Source of the DNA: Symbiodinium natans
Taxonomy: Eukaryota; Sar; Dinophyceae; Suessiales; Symbiodiniaceae
Direction of reading: 5' to 3'
DNA length: 64,000 nucleotides
Assembly (NCBI GenBank): GCA_905221605.1
Contig: CAJNDS010000478.1
Span: 2,501 to 66,500 of the forward strand
Shown here: piece by piece, positions 23,191 through 33,066 of the stretch
Layout: each line of letters begins with the position of its first letter
How positions within the stretch are numbered: the stretch's first letter is position 1
The notes under the pieces: model-generated
Seen by the model: the letters and a program-made list of their open reading frames with translations, nothing else
Database searches by the model: none
What the model was told of the DNA's origin: nothing
Position numbers and translations under genes: made by a program

Positions 23191-23689
23191 TGGAAAGAGA
23201 AGCGCTTGTTGTCTGCAAGGCCTATATGTGGGTAGTGACCGTATGTGCTTCTGCGCGAGTCCCGCGCGAGCCGTTGCGAGGGCCGCGCGTCCATGGGGCT
23301 TTCCCGTACAGCAGTTGCCCCCAATGAAATTAAGGCACTCTGCAGAGAGACAACAAGAACAACCGTGCTGTGGCAATCAACTGACAGCACTACCTTTGGG
23401 GTTTCCATTCTGCCTGGCTTAGGGTTTGTGGGCTCGGAGCTTAAGTTTAGAAAGTGGCGAGCTCGTTTGGGCTGTTGTCGTGGAATGTTGCACGCCAGGA
23501 ATTTGCGCCTAAAGATGAGGGGTGTGGTCGTGAATGAAATTTCTGCTTGGTGGTGCAAGTGGGTTCTGACCAGTCTTGGAATTTGCCCTTAGTATGTGCT
23601 GCGCAGCAGCCGCTTCCCCAGTTCGACTGAAACATACCGAAACACTGCGTCATTGAAACGTCATGCTGGCAGGCCATCTGCAACAACTT
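23191..23689. other. No recognisable gene
   Basis: Short opposing frames only. Confidence 0.35.
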
Positions 23690-24080
23690 TGCATATGCTT
23701 GATCGATACCAGTTGGCAAAGCAAAATCGTTCCATGCATCCAAGACATCAACATGCAATTGCGCAAGTGAGAAATCTATCTGAACTCTGGCGCCATCGCT
23801 GTAGCGCCCACAAGTCCAATTATCATGCGATTCGGAATTTACAAGGTCTGCTCCATAATCCATCGCACAAGCATGGAACCACGATCGTTGATCGTCCCTG
23901 ACCCGTAAGGCCCCACATGCATGCAGTCGTCTTGCGGCTGCAAAGCACCAATTCGAGCGTTAAAATCTCCTCCGAAAAATATTGTTGCATTTGCCGATTG
24001 CTGATTGTCCTGAAAAGACGACATCTACTCATACAACTCCTCAACTTCGGCATCAGGATCCCATGCTGTTGGACAATAAA
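23690..24080 (-). pseudogene. APE-type endonuclease domain of a LINE, relic
   Basis: On the minus strand, starting near 24080, the frame reads FIYCPTAWDPDAEVEELYE, then after a stop MSSFQDNQQSA...FFGGDFNARIGA and GPYGSGTINDRGSMLVRWIME. After a frameshift it reads NWTCGRYSDGARVQIDFSL...DAWNDFALPTGID, ending near 23690. GDFNARIG and DGA-x-VQIDF-x-L are characteristic of the APE-like endonuclease of LINE polyproteins. At least one stop and one frameshift make it nonfunctional. It belongs to a different LINE type from the restriction-like-endonuclease copies that abut it. Confidence 0.75.
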
Positions 24081-24089
24081 TGAAAAGAA

Positions 24090-24290
24090 ACATCGAGCCA
24101 GCAGCGCAAACCAGCGCGACGCGAACGCGGCAGTGCCTGCAGCCCGCTGTGCACGGGGAGCGGTACGGGCTGCGAGCAAGGAGTCGGACAAACTCAGCGG
24201 CTTGGGGGCTCCAGCGCCCACCAACCTCAGTGCCCAGCACGACAAGCCGGCAGCGGCGACCGGAGGTAAGTTCCGGGTATGTCCGGGCCA
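24090..24290 (-). pseudogene. LINE C-terminal relic, minus-strand half
   Basis: Minus strand reads ARTYPELTSGRRCRLVVLG then TEVGGRWSPQAAEFVRLLA, matching the segment that normally follows the DTTLVSPL block in dinoflagellate restriction-like-endonuclease LINEs. It ends where the APE-endonuclease relic begins. The block that should precede it lies just beyond 24,300 on the opposite strand. Confidence 0.65.
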
Positions 24291-24299
24291 CGAGCGAGC

Positions 24300-24490
24300 T
24301 GCGGCCAGGGTTTGCAGGGAGGCGGGCGGTACTGTGGCGACGCATGTCCTCGCGCGGGATCTCAACGTTGTTCCTTTCTGCCCGGACGAGAGACGCATAG
24401 AGGTTATAGCGAACGGCCTGCCCCTGTGGGGCGGTGGGCAACTTGCCGTAGACACTACACTGGTGTCGCCCCTCACCGCGGCTGGCCTTC
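24300..24490 (+). pseudogene. LINE C-terminal relic, plus-strand half
   Basis: Plus strand reads RVCREAGGTVATHVLARDL, then ERRIEVIANGLPLWGGGQL and AVDTTLVSPLTAAG, the core of the restriction-like endonuclease region. It runs head-to-head with the 24,090-24,290 fragment, as if the two halves of one domain were separated by an inversion with a breakpoint near 24,290-24,300. Confidence 0.65.
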
Positions 24491-24849
24491 GCCGCAAGGA
24501 TGAGTCGCGTGGTACAAGCATCAAGCCAGGCAAGTACGTCTTGCGCAGCAACACTAGGCGAACCACGAGGCCATCCGAGCACGCGTCGGCCCAATTGCAA
24601 AAAACGCGTCTGGAAGCGTGCCAGCTGCGGAGTAGCTGCGGGGTAGCTGTCGCAAATTCCAGTTCGAAACAAATGGATGGATGAACATACGTTGGAGATA
24701 GGCGCTCCACAAACGAAAGCGGGAGGTAAGCGGAGCCCGCCCAGAACAACCAAGCTGCCACTTTGCGTTCGCCGCGTCCAAGGAAATGATCAACATGATT
24801 TTCCAAGGCCAAAAATCATTATGGCAGACTTGGTTGGCCCGATTCCAAA
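24491..24849. other. Probable retroelement debris
   Basis: The minus strand around 24554-24796 reads protein-like (for example SGRAPLTSRFRLWSAYLQR) with no recognised domain; it may belong to the same broken element as its neighbours. Confidence 0.3.
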
Positions 24850-25060
24850 CTGGGATGAGCGCTCAACACGCTGCAGGTCTTGAGGGTTGTCACATAAAAT
24901 TGCCATGTTGTCCGCGTACAGTAAAATTTTGACCCGTGATTTCACCCTTCTTGGCTTTATTGGCAACGGATCCCACGGTTCAATGTTCTTTGTAACAAGG
25001 CCAAACATTTTGCAAGCACGCATGGCATTGAAGCTGCAGGACCTGCCGGCGGCAGCATGG
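24850..25060 (-). pseudogene. LINE reverse transcriptase fragment with altered YADD
   Basis: Minus strand reads KSRVKILLYADNMAILCDN followed by PQDLQRVE, matching the RT catalytic strand-turn-strand in which LINEs normally carry [FY]ADD. The second Asp is Asn here, so the polymerase would be dead even if expressed. The fragment lies upstream (minus sense) of the APE-endonuclease relic, the reverse of normal LINE order, so the element is rearranged or two copies are juxtaposed. Confidence 0.6.
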
Positions 25061-25889
25061 AGGAAGCACAACCGGGTGACTGATCATGCTTGGCACGACG
25101 ATTGCGGGACAAACACGCCTTACAGGACACCTCGCAACTGGTGGCCCACAAGCCGCATAAGCTGCACTTGACAGATGCATCAGCTGTCGGCCCAAGGTCA
25201 CCAGGCACCAACTCAAACATGCGGGCAAGCCAATGCATTTAATGAGGATGTTGCACACGCAGATCAAGGAGGGGGAAACGCAAGTCAGGCATGAATCGCA
25301 CATCACGAGTTTTCACCGCGCGCTCAAGCGCTGCTAGTAGGACCGTGGTCCACTAGCAGCAGGAACAGTCTGACGCTTGTAATGTTTCACGTGGACCCGA
25401 ACGGGCGGAAGCGAAGCGAAGCTCAAGCGGCACATCGGAAGTACGCTGGCCTGTGGTCCCCACAAGGCATCCAAATGGCCGTGGCAGCTGCAGCGGAACG
25501 GCTACTATCTCAAAAGACTCAACGCATTTGAGTGGGATTCATTGGCTATGCCATTCAAGAACCTTGTACTGCGGAACGTACAGATACAGATGACAACGAT
25601 GCTGATCGACGCGTCGAGCTGGTGAACACGAAATTGCCTGTGCCGCCTGATGGTAAAGGCTGAGCGTTTGCCATTTCAGTGACGTGATTCGCTTAACATC
25701 AATTCCCGGCTCGCATCTCACACGGCTGACGTCATCGACGGCTCGGGATCCGACTCGCTGCCACCCCCGTTGTCACCGTTTTTTTCGGCAGCCCACAGAA
25801 TCCCGACCGTCAGTGCCTACGTGTTTTTTTATTATTTTTTTTCCGCGCGTTTTTTGCTCCTGGCTGTCCGTGGTCCCAGTGCAACGTGT
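25061..25889. other. No recognisable gene
   Basis: Holds a short hairpin (listed separately) and a T-rich stretch at about 25780-25855. No domain seen. Confidence 0.35.
25333..25361. repeat. Short near-perfect hairpin
   Basis: CTGCTAGTAGGACC is followed after GT by GGTCCACTAGCAG, giving a 13-bp stem with one bulged A and a 2-nt loop. Confidence 0.7.
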
Positions 25890-26340
25890 GTCGCGGAGCT
25901 CGGAAGCAGCTACGGCAGACGGCTGGCAAGGGGGAGCGCGACCGAGGAGTCGGCGAGGACATCACTGAGCAGAAGGCTCGCGTGGCTGCGAAGGAGAGGA
26001 GAGCACATCAACGCTGCACATAGGCGGGGATGCAAGCAGCGCGGGCGGATATCGGCGCGGCGCGGGAACGCGAGCGTGCAAGCTGGCTGACAGACTCAAT
26101 GGCTTCAGCACTCCAACGGCCCCCCTTCCTCAGGGGCGAGCACGCACAGGCGACACCGGCCAGAGCGACCGAACTCGGGGTAGGTGCGCTTTTTGGCGCG
26201 GCGAGCGAGGAGCAAACAGGAGCTGCGGTTTGTCCCCCAGCCCTGCATGGGGCTCCAGCTGCCGTGAGGGGGGGACCAAGGTAGTGTCGACAGCAAGCTG
26301 CACGCCCCCCCCAGACAGGAAGTGTTTGCCTCGCTTCGGC
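25890..26340 (-). pseudogene. LINE C-terminal (restriction-like endonuclease) relic
   Basis: Minus strand, with frameshifts, reads VQLAVDTTLVPP, then LLLARRAKKRTYPEFG and SGRCRLCVLA, then KGGRWSAEAIESVSQLARS, then FAATRAF. This is the same series of blocks as in the copies at 21.0, 24.1-24.5 and 28.4 kb. No reverse transcriptase precedes it on this strand, which fits a 5'-truncated copy. Confidence 0.65.
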
Positions 26341-26369
26341 GCTCAGGATGAGCCTGCCAAATTTCGGCT

Positions 26370-26530
26370 GGAAGTGTAATCGGGAAAGCGTGGGGGTTGG
26401 ACAGGGTTCCATTCTCAGTGGGTTCCTGTTCAACATTTTGATAAATGGACTTGCGCTGCAGTAAAACGTGCTTGTGATGGTGTTTCGTGTGGGTTTTCTG
26501 ATTCCAACGCTACAATCTTGCATCAAATGA
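26370..26530 (+). pseudogene. LINE reverse transcriptase fragment (QGS motif)
   Basis: Plus strand reads VGVGQGSILSGFLFNILINGL then a stop, then KRACDGVSCGFSD. The G-V-x-Q-G-S-x-L-S-x-x-L-F-N pattern is the conserved RT block just before the ADD motif. Only this portion is visible. Confidence 0.6.
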
Positions 26531-26839
26531 TGTTCTGGACATGGCATCCTTGGATGAGTGGGATGTTGTTCGCCCAAGGGACCCATCGACCGGCAGTCGT
26601 AACGCATGCGAGAGGCTCAAGTTCTCCAACTTGGTTCTGGGCCGTGAACTCTTCGAAGAGCGTTTGAAAGAACTCATCGGTCAAACTCTGCAGGACTTCT
26701 GGCGTCAGCTTTTCTGGGGTCCAATTCTTGGGCCATATTTTGCATAGGAAGCATCCGCGTCAGCCATCGTCAGCCCCATTGCACAAGAAAGGCACACGAC
26801 CATGCACAACAAACGGAATCTCTGAAAAAAAAAGAATCT
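26531..26839. other. No recognisable gene
   Basis: A plus frame at 26541-26747 is open but unrecognised; possible continuation of retroelement debris. Confidence 0.3.
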
Positions 26840-28785
26840 CTGCTTTGCCATCCTCCTAAAGTGAGGCTAGCAACCGGCGACATGTTTCGCCGGCTGGTCT
26901 CGCGCTCGTTGGCGGCCGCTTGGACGCCAGTTTTCGACCAAGCTAGGAGGCCGTACCAGTTCGCGCTTCGCACGAGAGCCGGGCGGTTGCGAGCTACCTG
27001 GAAAGCGACGCGTGAGCCACAGTCGTCTCGTTGGACGGGTGTAGCGCCTACGACTGTATCTCCCGCGCCGCGTTTCTGCGCAAGCTGCGCGATGTTGCCC
27101 AGAACTTGTGCCTTTCGCGCGCATTTTCTACGGACGCCCGTCGGCGTACCAGTGGTGGGACGATGAGGGGGTGCGCCACGAAATACACCAAGCGGAGGGG
27201 TGCGAGCAGGGCGACCCTCTTGCCCCTGCCCTTTTCGCACTAGGCCAACACGACGCGTTGCGTCGGGCCGATTCGCAGTTCGGGCCTGGCGAGTCGCTCA
27301 TGGCTTTCTTGGACGACCTCTACGTCCTCCTGCCGGAACCCGCCCGGGCGCGAACCGCTATGGACCTCGTCACAGGCACCGTTGAGGCCCACACCGGAAT
27401 CGCCGCCAATTTGGGCAAGACGCGCGTCTTCAACTACGCGGATGGCCCGCCGCCGCCCGGGGTTGTTGATTTGGGCCCTGAGGTTTGGCGTGGCGATAAG
27501 CCTCCCCAGGAGCGTGGCATCGTGGCTTTGGGGCGGCACGCCGGAGTACGTTTGGACTTGGGGCATGGAAAGGCGCGTTGCTCCGCCAGCTCCCCCTGCT
27601 GCCCGACCTCCAGTGAACGTGGCTCCTCCTCAGCTTCTGTGCAGCGCCGCGGGCAAACCACGCGCTGAGGACGGTTCCGCCCGACCTCATTGCACCGTAG
27701 CGGCACGCGACGTGGCCATATGGGGTACATTGCAGGTGTGTTTGGGTTCGTCCGCGGAGGACAAGGCGTGCCCATGGGCCGCCGCGTATCGGGCCGCGTG
27801 GGCAGATGCCCTCACGGTGCTGCGCGAGCGCTGTCCCGCTTTTGCGCAGTGGGCCGCCCGCTGCTTAACTGATGAGCAGGGGCCTGCGTGCCTACAGGCA
27901 GCCTCGGAGGCACGCAGCCTGCTAGAGGCGGAAGGGTGGGCAGACGTGCCCTCCTGGGAACTCGTCGTCCAAGGAGCCAGCCCACCCGACCGACAGGAAG
28001 GGACCGCCGAGCCCGGTGAGTGGAGGCATGGGTGGCAACACTGTGCGTCGCGTACACGGAACGCTTTCTTCCGCGACAGCGTGTTGTTGCCAGGTTGTTG
28101 CCCTCCCTGCCGCCATCCCATCGCGCGTTCTTGCGATCCCAAGCAGGACCACATGCCGCAGCCTGGTTCCAAGCCATCCCAAGCGACCCCCACACCACCC
28201 TCAACCCCGAGGCAATGCAGATCGCGTTGCGTCGGCGGCTCCGACTCCCGCTCCAGCTCGCCCCGTGCCGGTGTGGCAATCCGAGCGCTGCTGAGCCCGG
28301 CTGCGGCCGCCGTACGGATGTACTCGGCGACCACGCGCTCGCGTGCCCCCGGACAGGCCTCCTTGCCAGACGGGGCGCAGGGTAGCCCGCGAGGCCGTCG
28401 GCCCGGAGGGTCATGTGGTGCCCCAACAGTGGCTAGTCCACACCACCGCTCCGGGGGTAGCACCCGAGGACCGCAGACGCCTGGACCTCGTCATACGACG
28501 CGACCCTCCTTTCGCCTTTGAACCGCGACGGCGCGCCCCACCCTGGCACGGCGGGTCGCCCTCCGCGAGAACCGCGCCCCACCAGGCGTGAGGGCCCCTG
28601 CGCGAACAGCATGGGCCCGTCGCTGGTGGAGCGTGCTCTCCGTCTCCGTGCAGCAGGCGGTCAGCCACACAGCCCTTGGACGCGCGCAGGCCCTGCCGGG
28701 GCCCGCGTTGACTGCGGCGCCGAAGCTGGATGAGATCCTGGCTTTTGCTGACGTGGAAGGACCCAGCCGCCTGCCGCTGCGCTGA
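26840..28785 (+). pseudogene. Non-LTR retrotransposon, 5'-truncated, frameshifted RT plus restriction-like endonuclease
   Basis: The longest retroelement copy here. In order, with changing frames: MFRRLVSRSLAAAW and FDQARRPYQFALRTRAG (about 26880-26980); LDGCSAYDCISRAAFLRKLR (about 27028-27090); FYGRPSAYQWW and EGCEQGDPLAPALFALGQHD (about 27120-27260); AFLDDLYVL with the catalytic Asp pair (FLDD at 27306-27317); NLGKTRVF; DVAIWGTLQVCLG (about 27710); LNPEAMQIALRRRL (about 28205); a Cys/His cluster CGRRTDVLGDHALAC (about 28305-28355); RRRLDLVI (about 28473); and a C-terminal WSVLSVSVQQAVS...EGPSRLPLR ending in a stop near 28785. At least five frame changes inactivate it. The DTTLVSPL-to-GGRW segment seen in sister fragments is missing around 28520-28590, an internal deletion. 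The Cys/His cluster followed by an acidic core suggests an R2/CRE-like restriction-like endonuclease; clade assignment is inference. Confidence 0.85.
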
Positions 28786-29263
28786 CCGTCGGAGACTGCT
28801 GACGTAAAAAGGCGTGTGAAAAAAAATGAGGTTTGCTCGCATGAGCCGGCATGAGCCGGCCAATAGAAATGAAAGCCCGTGTGTTCACATGCCTCACCCA
28901 TGCAAGCCATGTTGACTGAATTGTCCATTACCAAAGCATTGCGTCGTCCAAGATGCGGCACTTCAACATCAACCGTGCTACGCTGGTGAGCCCTTCAAGA
29001 CTGCCCACGGCCCACCAGCCGCGTGCCATCGCTGGCCACCGCGGCGGTGACACCCGTAAAGGCAACCCGACACGCATAAGATAAACCCTGGCACCTCAAG
29101 GCTGAATGTATGTGTGGTGTAGTTGTGGTGTCCATACTGACAAGAAAGTTCATCGTGCCCCCTTAGGCTGCCTTGCGCAGTGCAGTCGAGAACACGTGAC
29201 CAGACACATGAGCAAGCGCCAAAACCCCCAGCCATTCAATTACATAAGGGGTGGACACGAATG
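28786..29263. other. No recognisable gene
   Basis: Nothing I can support, apart from a direct repeat of GCATGAGCCG near 28840-28860. Confidence 0.4.
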
Positions 29264-29445
29264 CCCAAAACCCTGTAAAACGATGGGAACACTTGAAAAG
29301 CGACACCCCTAAGTTAATGAACCGTTGGGTGTGCTATAGCCTTGTTTTCGTCCCAAAGCAACACCTACAAACATCAAGCGTGGATAGTTGATGCTAAAAC
29401 CCTGTGAAACGATGGGAACGCTTGAAAAGTGACACCCCTCATGTT
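29264..29445 (+). repeat. Two 47-bp direct repeats, about 128 bp apart
   Basis: AAAACCCTGTAAAACGATGG through GACACCCCT (about 29266-29311) recurs at about 29395-29440 with three or four differences. The spacer is unrelated. Confidence 0.75.
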
Positions 29446-29576
29446 GCGTCCATTAGTACCTCGAGCCGGTTTTGGCAGTCCCTCACATAATCACGGGGCT
29501 TCGCCGCAATTTTGGCTGTTAGTTTGTCACAATTTTCGTATCCAGCTGCCCTTCGTTTTCGAGCTTTGAGGCATGA

Positions 29577-30446
29577 ATGTCAGGCAGCACATGGCAGCAC
29601 GGAGTGACAGTGGTGACAGTGACAAGAGACCGGCCAGAGTTCTTGTTGCGAGCGGCCAAGTCGGTTTTCGCACAAGAACCAAAGGACCTCTTTGTGAAGC
29701 ATGTGATCATCGGCGTCGAGTGCTCGCAGCTCAATCAATGGAGAGACGACTACTTCGATGATTTAGCGAACCCGAAAGATTGTCGAACGCTGGTCTGCGA
29801 GAACGTTTCTCGCACACCTGCTTCAGCAGCTGCTTCCATCTCGGCGAGATGTGCTGCGCTGCGGATGGAAGCTGTCAGAAGACACGCAAACACCGATTTT
29901 GTGGCCTTTTTGGATGACGACAACGTGCTCCTGCCACAGCATCTCACTTCGCTGATGTCCTGCGCCGACATGGCTCCAGCTGTGGATTTGGCCTATAGTC
30001 ACAGACTGATGTTCCACAACGACGGACATCTGTTCAGAGGTGACTTCTTCCCGTGGGCTGTCAATGACGAGCTCCAAAGCAACGGACTAAAGGTGATGAC
30101 GCAAGGAGGCATCATGGTTGAAGAAAGTCCTGTGGTCTTCGACACTCATTTGTGGGATGAATCTTCTGGCTACTCTGGAACTGTCGATACAAATGAATGG
30201 TTGATGCGTCGATCTCTGCTGGACTCAATCCCATGGCCCAGTGACGTGACAGAGAGAGAGCAGCAAAATGGCATCTTCGAAGACGGCAAGTTCCTACGCT
30301 GGCCTTCAGACTCGGTGGGCGCAGCAACTCTGCTCCTCAGGTGCCGGGCAGAACGATCTGCACTCCGAGCTTCGCCATCTTCGTGGAGAGATGCAGCTTT
30401 GTCCAGCGAGTCGCCAGCCTCACAGTTGCGGAGAAAGCCCTCGTAA
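29577..30446 (+). CDS. GT-A fold (family 2-like) glycosyltransferase
   Basis: An uninterrupted 289-codon frame. Residues about 9-30 (VTVVTVTRDRPEFLLRAAKS) form the first beta strand and helix of family 2 glycosyltransferases. Residues 108-119 read FVAFLDDDNVLL, with Asp113-Asp115 at the position of the metal/nucleotide-sugar-binding DxD motif. Later residues (about 165-225) include a Trp/Asp-rich segment (DTHLWDESSGYSGTVDTNEW) of the kind found near the acceptor site. It should transfer a sugar from a nucleotide-sugar; donor and acceptor are unknown. No signal peptide or membrane anchor is seen at this start. The last 40 residues look low-complexity, and a splice near 30,330 could replace them. 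The start at 29577 is chosen because the fold begins immediately after it. Confidence 0.7.
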   Translation: MSGSTWQHGVTVVTVTRDRPEFLLRAAKSVFAQEPKDLFVKHVIIGVECSQLNQWRDDYFDDLANPKDCRTLVCENVSRTPASAAASISARCAALRMEAVRRHANTDFVAFLDDDNVLLPQHLTSLMSCADMAPAVDLAYSHRLMFHNDGHLFRGDFFPWAVNDELQSNGLKVMTQGGIMVEESPVVFDTHLWDESSGYSGTVDTNEWLMRRSLLDSIPWPSDVTEREQQNGIFEDGKFLRWPSDSVGAATLLLRCRAERSALRASPSSWRDAALSSESPASQLRRKPS

Positions 30447-33066
30447 TTTCCGTCGACGTCTGCTGCGGAGATCTCTGCGACGTGGTCCTCGAACCTCTCG
30501 ACGTCGTTTTGACCTACGCTTGGCACTTCGGCCGAAGTTTGGCGGAGCTGGGCCTCGATTCCCGTCTCTGGTGGCGGCCTTGTCATCGCTGCGACTTTGC
30601 CCGCGAGCTGTGCTCCGGCGCTGGCCACACTGCAGTCACTGCAGACGCAGACTGTGGGCAGAAGGAGGTCCTGGAGAGTGGCGACAAGGCGGTCTTGCCG
30701 GTGGCCTATCAGCCGGAGATGTCAAGATGCAAGGCACCTCGTGATCGTGAGTTCGACCACAACGTATCCTGCAGTTTCGGTAATGTCTTGCTCCCCACGC
30801 AAGAACAACGTAGGCCCCAGATATATCGGAGTATAAGGGTGTCGTGTCGTTGGTAGACAACTTCAGTTTTCAAATAATTTCAGTTTCCTCTGCAACCACA
30901 TCGCCAGCCGACACTTTGAGGAATCAAAATAGCCAACGGCCGTGACTGCTGGAAGTGAGCATGCTCCTTTTTCCTTATTATTCTTTGTGTCTTCCCCTCT
31001 TTCTATGTTGCTTGTTTGTATCGTTCTTCTTCTTCCTGTCGTGCCCCGTGCCTGCCATTGTTTACTGCCAATGGAGCAAGGACGAGAAACAATCCGCCGC
31101 TTGTTTTTTGGAGTTGAGGGTTATCGGGCGCGGGCGCAACACTGCCAGCGAATGGCCACGCCCTTAAGACTACAGCGGAATAGTCAATGTGAAGCCACTC
31201 ATGGTCGCGAGTGTCAAAACGACCAGGTTGTAGAAGTTCTTGCTTGCCACGCGACACAGCCAGCGCAGGACTTGAACCAGTTTGCAGAGTGTGGGGGCCA
31301 ATCTGTACCTTGTGCCATCACGCTATCCTAAGGGCGAGCTTCGAATTCACACCCCTGAGTTTGCAAAGCCGACGCCTCAGTACAGATTAAGTTTAAGTTA
31401 GTGTCGCCATGCTACAACAATAAATCACCATGATGTCCCACCGCTGAGGTTTATTCACCTCAAGCTTGCTATTGCCAGGTTCAAAGCGCTGCGCACATCA
31501 GTTTCCACCAAGTTAAGGCTACCATGCGGTGTGTGCAGGCATTTTGGGTGTGACCCTTTGGCTCTTCATTTGGTACCTCCAACATGTTGCCAAAACCGTG
31601 CTGTCTGCAAGACTGCGTGATTGTTCAATCTGGACGTGTGGAGACGACAGGTTCGGAAAAACTCGAGGTCATATTCGGCCTTCCGCGACGACGATTTTGT
31701 TGACGACATACGGCGCGCAACCCGCACGTGGCCATTTCGAATGCAGTTACTGATTTGGTGCGGAACATTCCGTTTGTGCAGGCAAGTGGCCATTGTGGGA
31801 GTTGAGTTTGGCGCACTGGCCTCGACCCCAGCCATGCGCACTAAAACCTTCCCGACAGGTGTTTGATGGTGAACGTCATCGGCTTTCTTGTGTTGCCCAG
31901 AAGAGATCAGCTACACTGATCAAGTTTCCATCGGTTGCATGTTGCGGTAACTAAGAATAATAAGAATAAAAAAACAACAATTGAGTAAGAATAAGAATAA
32001 GACTATTTAGATTACAATAATCATAGTAATAAGTAATAAGAAATATTATTATACGAGTCTGGATGTAGTTCCGGAGTGCTGGAGCAAGGCCGGGAACCTT
32101 GTCGAAGTAGGCCTGGGCCCTTGTCCCCAATGATGTCTGCGCAACTCTGCGATCAGCCTGTGCACACCAAACGCGTTTTTCCGCGCAATCTGACGGTTTG
32201 GGGGTTTGGGTTGCTTGCCGCAGCCATTCGCCTATCTATCAGATCTATCATGGAATGCCTGTGTCCCACATTCAGGGTTCTACTTGTAGCGTGCTCCTGG
32301 GTCAACACTGCCTCTGTCATAGTGCGCTTCTGGTCAACACTGATCATATCGTCTTTTTGATTGTTTCTTGCTGAGAGGATTTTCGAGGTTAAGAACCTAT
32401 CCTGCAGAGTGGTCGATCACACAAGCAACAAGCAGCAGGGACCACTGATGCGGTTCTTGAGCTTTGGGATACGCCGCTGCAAGTTTGATGGTAATGTCGG
32501 CTGAGCTCGGCCGTCAGAGCATGGATGCCCGGTGTGCCTGGCTCGGCAGATTCCCTACCCGAGACGCCACACGAGCAACTTGGCTTAGGAAGATTGAGTC
32601 CCACCGCAGTCACCATTGTCATGGCCGGGCATGGCCTTGATGGCCTTCCATATACATATATGCATATATAATATATGCATATACATGCATCTTTGAACTT
32701 CCCCACCGGTCACCTACTGTGCCCTTTATTGCTCTTGTCTCAGGTCTCCCAGCGTTTATACGAGTAAATTTTAACTATGTGCAAGATGGGCTTTAATTGA
32801 AGAACTAAATGAAGCAAGAAACGGCACAAACCAGAAAAACAAACAATTTTCCTGACGCTCTTCGCTTGGCATTTTTAGTCTTTGGTGTTCGTTCTGCCCT
32901 TCGCCTCCTCCCCCCTGCCTGCCCGCGCGCTTCTCCCTCCCCTAGATTTGAAGATTTTCCTAGTACTACGGCCTGTGCTTCGCAACTTACGCTCTTCTTG
33001 AAACATTGTGCTTTGGGGGGTAGTATTTTCTCATGTAGTCAGTATGTAGAAAAAGGTTGTTTTGCA
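30447..33066. other. Gene-poor stretch
   Basis: Frames around 30341-30856 are open on both strands without recognisable domains. A plus frame at 30942-31331 begins with a hydrophobic stretch resembling a signal peptide but is unconvincing. AT-rich simple sequence lies at 31945-32050, and an AT-rich palindromic patch (TATGCATATATAATATATGCATA-like) at 32645-32690. Confidence 0.35.

Noticed and set aside
23823-24812. 329-codon minus-strand ORF as a gene
   Set aside because: It runs through fragments of different LINEs in the wrong frames and antisense to a recognisable LINE segment.
28016-28521. Independent protein-coding ORFs at 28.0-28.5 kb
   Set aside because: They are consecutive pieces of the same frameshifted LINE polyprotein.
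30170-30628. Minus-strand ORF overlapping the end of the glycosyltransferase
   Set aside because: Looks partly protein-like, but no domain is recognisable and the plus-strand GT fold occupies the same DNA.
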